The notes under the pieces were generated by a model, which was given only the letters and a program-made list of their open reading frames with translations, was not told where the DNA came from and made no database searches. 10,790 nt of DNA, taken from the NCBI GenBank assembly GCA_902783815.1, contig CACZSM010000264.1, positions 1 through 10,790 on the forward strand, read 5' to 3'. This DNA comes from an uncultured Ruminococcus sp. (GTDB taxonomy: Bacteria > Bacillota > Clostridia > Oscillospirales > Acutalibacteraceae). The translations under genes were made by a program, and so were the position numbers. Shown piece after piece: positions 8,115-10,790 of the stretch. How positions within the stretch are numbered: the stretch's first letter is position 1; the number at the start of each line of letters is the position of its first letter.

Positions 8115-8143
8115 ATTGTAATATTTTCCTGATTAGGCTATAA
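8115..8143 (-). promoter_or_regulatory. Candidate promoter of sbcDC
   Basis: On the - strand, TACAAT (8120-8115) with a weak TTATAG (8143-8138) and a 17-base spacer would give a transcript starting near 8108 and a leader of about 30 bases. It overlaps almost base for base the opposing promoter of the membrane-protein gene. The -35 is poor, so this is tentative. Confidence 0.35.
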
Positions 8144-8144
8144 T
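8116..8144 (+). promoter_or_regulatory. Promoter of the small multidrug export-like gene
   Basis: TTGTAA (8116-8121) and a consensus TATAAT (8139-8144) are separated by exactly 17 bases, a good sigma-A-type promoter. The start of transcription would be near 8151, giving a short leader of less than 30 bases that carries the CGGAGG ribosome binding site at 8165-8170. Confidence 0.75.
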
Positions 8145-8178
8145 ATAGAGTATCTGACAATAAACGGAGGATCTGAAA

Positions 8179-8682
8179 TTGGAAGGATTGATTCAGAATA
8201 TGGTTTCCGCCCTGAGCGGAATCCCGGCAGAACTTGTTATTTTTATTATATCCCTTTGTCCTATCCTTGAACTGAGAGGCGGCCTTATTGCTGCAAGTCT
8301 CCTGGGCGTGGATATGTGGAGGGCAATACCGATCTGTATTATAGGCAATATACTCCCGATCCCATTTATACTGCTGTTTATTGAAACTATTTTTGAAAAG
8401 CTCAAAAATACCAGGTTTGTCAAAATGATAAATAAGCTGGAGGAAAAAGCCGAAAAGGGCGCACAGAAAATTATGAAGCATAAAAACTTCGGACTTTTCC
8501 TGTTCGTCGGTATTCCACTGCCCGGAACCGGCGCCTGGACAGGCTCTCTTGTTGCCGCTCTGTTCCACTTCAAACTAAAGGATGCCTGCCTGTCCATTCT
8601 CGGCGGACTTATTCTTGCAACTGCTATCATGTCCTTTATCTCTTACGGCATACCTTACCTTGTTTCAATGCTTGCAGGCTGA
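8179..8682 (+). CDS. Small multidrug export-like membrane protein (Sm_multidrug_ex, COG2426 type)
   Basis: A 167-residue integral membrane protein. It starts with TTG, supported by CGGAGG 8 bases upstream and by a good promoter. Hydrophobic segments lie at about 15-43, 47-70, 103-129 and 135-163. The two hallmark patches of the family are clear: PILELRGGLIAAS (28-40) and PLPGTGAWTGSLVAALF (113-129); between them is a charged cytoplasmic stretch (about 71-102, KLEEKAEKGAQKIMK). Family naming as a drug exporter is historical and, as far as I know, weakly supported; the patterned, probably re-entrant helices recall the DedA/VTT group of lipid-related membrane proteins. Function is therefore uncertain. 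It is a single-gene unit, divergent from sbcD and convergent with a 60-residue gene that begins one base after its stop on the other strand. Confidence 0.9.
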   Translation: MEGLIQNMVSALSGIPAELVIFIISLCPILELRGGLIAASLLGVDMWRAIPICIIGNILPIPFILLFIETIFEKLKNTRFVKMINKLEEKAEKGAQKIMKHKNFGLFLFVGIPLPGTGAWTGSLVAALFHFKLKDACLSILGGLILATAIMSFISYGIPYLVSMLAG

Positions 8683-8683
8683 T

Positions 8684-8866
8684 CTACATTTGCTTCTTTA
8701 CTACCCCGTATTCATCGTCACGGCGATAATACGGGCAATTTTTATATCTTCCACTCAATAATGCAGCATATTCGTCCTCGTCAAAACTTGCAAGACATTC
8801 ATATTCTTCATAGTCATCGTTATAAACATAATAGCTGCAGCTCACACATTCCGCTGATTCACTCAT
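8684..8866 (-). CDS. Small four-cysteine protein, resembles DUF6472
   Basis: A 60-residue acidic, tyrosine-rich protein with four cysteines: C7-x2-C10, C24 and C44. The arrangement suggests a small metal (zinc-type) site, but that is inference. The pattern ECVSCSYYVYNDDYEEYEC, then DEDEYAALLSG, then NCPYYRRDDEY and VVKKQM at the end looks like the short clostridial family I recall as DUF6472; I could not verify the number. No signal peptide or membrane segment is present, so it is probably cytoplasmic. GGGAGG (8874-8880) is 8 bases before the ATG, and the start overlaps the end of the upstream binding-protein gene by 8 bases, so it is cotranscribed and coupled. Its 3' coding part contains a hairpin that acts for the opposite strand. 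Function is unknown. Confidence 0.85.
   Translation of the reverse strand: MSESAECVSCSYYVYNDDYEEYECLASFDEDEYAALLSGRYKNCPYYRRDDEYGVVKKQM
8705..8744 (+). terminator. Terminator of the membrane-protein gene, inside the opposing small gene
   Basis: CCCGTATT (8705-8712) pairs with AATACGGG (8728-8735); inside it ATCG (8714-8717) pairs with CGAT (8724-8727), leaving one bulged base and a 6-base loop. The 12-bp stem is followed on the + strand by CAATTTTTA. It begins 22 bases after the stop of the membrane-protein gene. On the - strand the same bases encode residues about 44-54 of the 60-residue protein and no T-tract follows, so it should act only on the + strand. Confidence 0.7.
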
Positions 8867-10472
8867 TTTTTCTGCCTCCCGGTCTTTTTACTGCTTTAAT
8901 AAAATCTGCTTCTCCTCCATAAGAATGGAATATTACCCTCTTTACTTCTTCTGAACAACAATAATAACGGCAGCCTTTGAACAAAGGATAAAATATGACT
9001 TCCTCTGTAAGATATCTCTCGGCTTTTTTTATCTTGTCCAGCGATCCTATGGTCTGGTTCCTTCTTATACCTTCTATTATACTGTCATATTCCGCCGATT
9101 TCAATGCTCTTATATTTCTGCTCCCAGTCTCAAAAAGCTGTAATGTATTCAGCGGTGCAGTTCCTGTTACAGCAAGCGGCGTTATTGCAATTGTATAATC
9201 TCCCTCCGATATCCTTTCCGAAAGTTCCGATATTGTTACGGTCTTTTTATTTATATATCTGTTTGTCAGACCGTTCCATATCTCTATCAGATCACTTGCT
9301 ATCCTCTGTATCTGTTCGTCATCAGGACACAGTATTACAAACTCCGGTACTCTTTCCGCTTTCTCCTCTCTGAGTCCTCGGCTTATAAGCTCCTTCGCTT
9401 CCTTTATTTTCCATATCTCATTATTTCCGACTATTTGCCTGTATGCCGTATCTCCTATCATTGCACTGTCAGGTATGATATTTCCCGTCATGCTATAGCC
9501 GTAAGGAATACAGTCTTTCAGCTTTTCTCTGTCAAGTACCGCCGCAAGACCCTGACGCAGCTTTGTATTTCTCAGTGCCTTGCTTTCCGTATTGAAAAGT
9601 ATTCCCCATACAATTTCTCCTGTCGCCATGATCGACAAGCCTGTTTCTTCTGCTGTTTTTATCTCACTTGCATATATCTCGCCACAGTCAATGCTGCCCT
9701 CCCGGATATCTCTGCACATATCTCCTGTATCTGCTGCGATCTCTATATCTATCCCTGCCGGAACCGGTCTGCTGATACCGTTATAGTTCTCATTTCTCCT
9801 CAGATATATATACTCTCCATGCTCCCAACCGTTCTTCTTAATACAGAACGCCCCATTCGTCAGCAGCTTTTCCCATGCTCTGCCATACTGTCCGCCTGCC
9901 CTTTCAAAAAAATCTTCTTGACAGGGCATCGCTGGAGGCGTTGTAAGCAACTGTAAAAAATCGGGTTCAGGATATTCAAGCTGTATGATAAGTGTATCTC
10001 TGCCGTCTGCAATTACTCCAAGAGTGGTTATATCAGCTATTCCTTTCTGTATGCTTTCTGCATTTTTTATACAGTACAGACTTTTTGCCGTATCTGAACC
10101 CGTTTCCGGCATGAATGTCCTTCTCAGACCATACAGGAAATCATCTGCGGTCAGAAAAGTCCCATCACTCCATTTTGCATCCTTTCTGATATGGAATGTA
10201 TATTCAAGTCTGTCCTCGCTTATATCCCAGCTTTCGGCTGCGCCAGGAATAATGCTCTCTCCCATTCCAAGGCGTACAAGTCCCTCAAAGATATTCATTA
10301 TAACAAGTCTTGCAGCTGCATCGGACGCTATCTGAGGATCAAGCGTAAACGGTTCATAGGAGGTTCTGTAGTTGATGATCTGATCCTCCGGAGCATCAGG
10401 ATTAATCCTGCATGAGCACTGGATCAGAAGCAATGCCACTGCAACAGCAAGTATCGTAATTTTTTTACACAT
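8859..10472 (-). CDS. Oligopeptide-type ABC transporter substrate-binding lipoprotein (SBP family 5)
   Basis: A 537-residue extracellular solute-binding protein of the OppA/DppA type, which captures peptides or similar ligands and delivers them to an ABC permease. The start at 10472 is preferred because TGGAG lies 6 bases before it; the in-frame ATG at 10484 has only a weak site. MCKKITILAVAVALLLIQCSC is a secretion signal with a likely lipidated Cys21, though Gln at -3 and Cys at -2 are atypical. The first lobe contains YEPFTLDPQIASDAAA, the family 5 signature region around GAAESWDISED, YTFHIRKDAKWSDG and TADDFLYGLRR. The second lobe holds VWGILFNTESKALRNTKLRQ, LAAVLDREKL and GNIIPDS, all typical. 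Permease and ATPase genes are absent from the visible neighbourhood; the next gene, coupled by an 8-base overlap, encodes a four-cysteine cytoplasmic protein. Ligand is unknown; peptides are the family default. Confidence 0.93.
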   Translation of the reverse strand: MCKKITILAVAVALLLIQCSCRINPDAPEDQIINYRTSYEPFTLDPQIASDAAARLVIMNIFEGLVRLGMGESIIPGAAESWDISEDRLEYTFHIRKDAKWSDGTFLTADDFLYGLRRTFMPETGSDTAKSLYCIKNAESIQKGIADITTLGVIADGRDTLIIQLEYPEPDFLQLLTTPPAMPCQEDFFERAGGQYGRAWEKLLTNGAFCIKKNGWEHGEYIYLRRNENYNGISRPVPAGIDIEIAADTGDMCRDIREGSIDCGEIYASEIKTAEETGLSIMATGEIVWGILFNTESKALRNTKLRQGLAAVLDREKLKDCIPYGYSMTGNIIPDSAMIGDTAYRQIVGNNEIWKIKEAKELISRGLREEKAERVPEFVILCPDDEQIQRIASDLIEIWNGLTNRYINKKTVTISELSERISEGDYTIAITPLAVTGTAPLNTLQLFETGSRNIRALKSAEYDSIIEGIRRNQTIGSLDKIKKAERYLTEEVIFYPLFKGCRYYCCSEEVKRVIFHSYGGEADFIKAVKRPGGRKNE

Positions 10473-10510
10473 ACTATTCTCCATTCTATTTTTCCAGCGC
10501 TGCCATAGTT

Positions 10511-10539
10511 ATTATATCACAGCCTGTCAAATTATTAAA
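10511..10539 (-). promoter_or_regulatory. Promoter of the substrate-binding protein gene
   Basis: On the - strand a consensus TATAAT (10516-10511) is preceded by TGA, making an extended -10 element (TGnTATAAT). The properly spaced -35 (TTTAAT) is weak, as is common with extended -10 promoters. A perfect TTGACA lies only 8 bases upstream of the TATAAT, too close to be its -35. The leader would be about 30 bases. Confidence 0.6.
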
Positions 10540-10556
10540 TATAATTCCCTCTGCCC

Positions 10557-10571
10557 GCGCAGTGCCTGCGC
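10557..10571. repeat. Short GC-rich inverted repeat
   Basis: GCGCAG-tgc-CTGCGC is a perfect 6-bp hairpin with a 3-base loop in otherwise AT-rich non-coding DNA. No T-run follows on either strand, so it is not a standard terminator. Role unknown. Confidence 0.5.
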
Positions 10572-10749
10572 TCTCATTGTTTCTCCTACGCGGATTCCGG
10601 AGCTTAAATATAGCTATTGACATACATACTTATTAAAGTGTCAGGTAATTTCTCCATGTCGGCGGCTGTACTTCCGTGTATAATATTTTCCTGCCACTGT
10701 AAAAACCTTTGAAATTATAATATATTGATTATGCAAAAACACGAAATTT

Positions 10750-10777
10750 TTGACGAAATTTGTAAAGTTTATATTTT
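10750..10777 (+). promoter_or_regulatory. Promoter-like element near the right edge
   Basis: TTGACG (10750-10755) and TATTTT (10772-10777) are 16 bases apart on the + strand. Both hexamers are near-consensus matches. It would drive a gene beyond the window, divergent from the binding-protein gene. The surrounding DNA is very AT-rich, so chance matches are possible. Confidence 0.4.
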
Positions 10778-10790
10778 ATTCCGGAATAAA
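10775..10790. repeat. Perfect 16-base palindrome at window end
   Basis: TTTATTCCGGAATAAA reads the same on both strands, centred between 10782 and 10783, without a spacer. It lies where transcription from the neighbouring promoter-like element would begin, a usual place for a repressor operator. The palindrome may continue past the window edge. Confidence 0.6.

Larger units (their letters stand above)
10485..10790. other. Non-coding region at right edge
   Basis: About 306 bases without a gene I can support. The left part carries the promoter of the - strand binding-protein gene. The middle has a small GC-rich hairpin (10557-10571) without a T-tract and an otherwise unremarkable AT-rich stretch, including TGACA/TGTCA half sites at 10618-10622 and 10639-10643. 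The right end has a promoter-like element with a direct repeat and a palindrome. No RNA gene or riboswitch could be recognised by eye. Confidence 0.6.

Noticed and set aside
8107..8630. Long open frames on the - strand opposite the membrane-protein gene
   Set aside because: They have no ribosome binding site, their translations lack family-like character, and the + strand gene has clear Sm_multidrug_ex motifs, a promoter and a strong ribosome site. They arise from codon bias of the real gene.
9435..9956. A 173-codon + strand frame opposite the substrate-binding protein gene
   Set aside because: The product is rich in Cys, Ile and Tyr in the way reverse-strand shadows are, and it has no ribosome site; the - strand frame matches SBP family 5 throughout.
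10617..10645. Perfect TTGACA at 10617-10622 as a + strand promoter
   Set aside because: No acceptable -10 box lies 15-19 bases downstream (the bases there read GTCAGG or similar), and no gene follows at a sensible distance inside the window.
10731..10790. ATG at 10731 with an open + strand frame to the window end (begins MQKHEIFDE)
   Set aside because: There is no ribosome binding site before it, only 20 codons are visible, and the region has promoter-like and operator-like features instead. It cannot be excluded without the sequence beyond the edge.
1..10790. CRISPR array, tRNA, rRNA, insertion sequence or prophage segment
   Set aside because: No regularly spaced repeats, cloverleaf-like segments, transposase or phage-type proteins were found on either strand by reading; an automated RNA search was not possible here.

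Overview
The window looks like chromosomal DNA of a low-to-moderate-GC Firmicute of the Clostridia, most likely a gut Ruminococcus or close relative in the Oscillospiraceae. The evidence is protein style (clostridial-type GAPDH tail, Lys/Glu-rich proteins), strong AGGAGG-type ribosome binding sites, TTG and GTG starts, and a short four-cysteine protein of a kind I associate with Clostridia. The genus is inferred, not proven. I see no rRNA, tRNA, CRISPR array, insertion sequence or phage gene.

Left part (1-4100, all + strand): the 3' end of the glyceraldehyde-3-phosphate dehydrogenase gene and its terminator; a lipoprotein with a Ser/Glu-rich tether and an unrecognised C-terminal domain, with its own terminator; then a promoter and three closely spaced genes: a GT4 glycosyltransferase, a GT2 (WfgS-like) glycosyltransferase and an AraC-family regulator. 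The two transferases probably act one after the other on a cell-surface glycan. No terminator is visible between them and the regulator, so all three may share one transcript.

Middle (4056-8178): a hairpin between convergent genes, then the - strand sbcD-sbcC operon, which encodes the SbcCD (Mre11-Rad50-like) nuclease/ATPase. The two genes overlap by 14 bases, and all catalytic and ATPase motifs and the zinc hook are intact. A compact divergent intergenic region separates sbcD from the next gene.

Right part (8179-10790): a + strand small membrane protein of the Sm_multidrug_ex family (COG2426 type); convergent with it, a - strand two-gene unit made of an oligopeptide-type ABC substrate-binding lipoprotein, without permease or ATPase genes here, and an overlapping 60-residue four-cysteine protein. 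The terminator of the membrane protein gene seems to lie inside the coding sequence of the 60-residue gene on the opposite strand. The last 306 bases are non-coding as far as I can see; they hold the promoter of the binding protein and, at the very edge, a promoter-like element with a perfect 16-base palindrome that probably serves a gene beyond the window.

Most of the window is ordinary core-type gene content. The items most worth a second look are the terminator embedded in an opposing gene, the unknown lipoprotein placed directly behind the gap terminator with no room for its own promoter, the glycosyltransferase-regulator cluster, the coupled four-cysteine protein, and the edge palindrome. 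I found no convincing undescribed multi-gene system.
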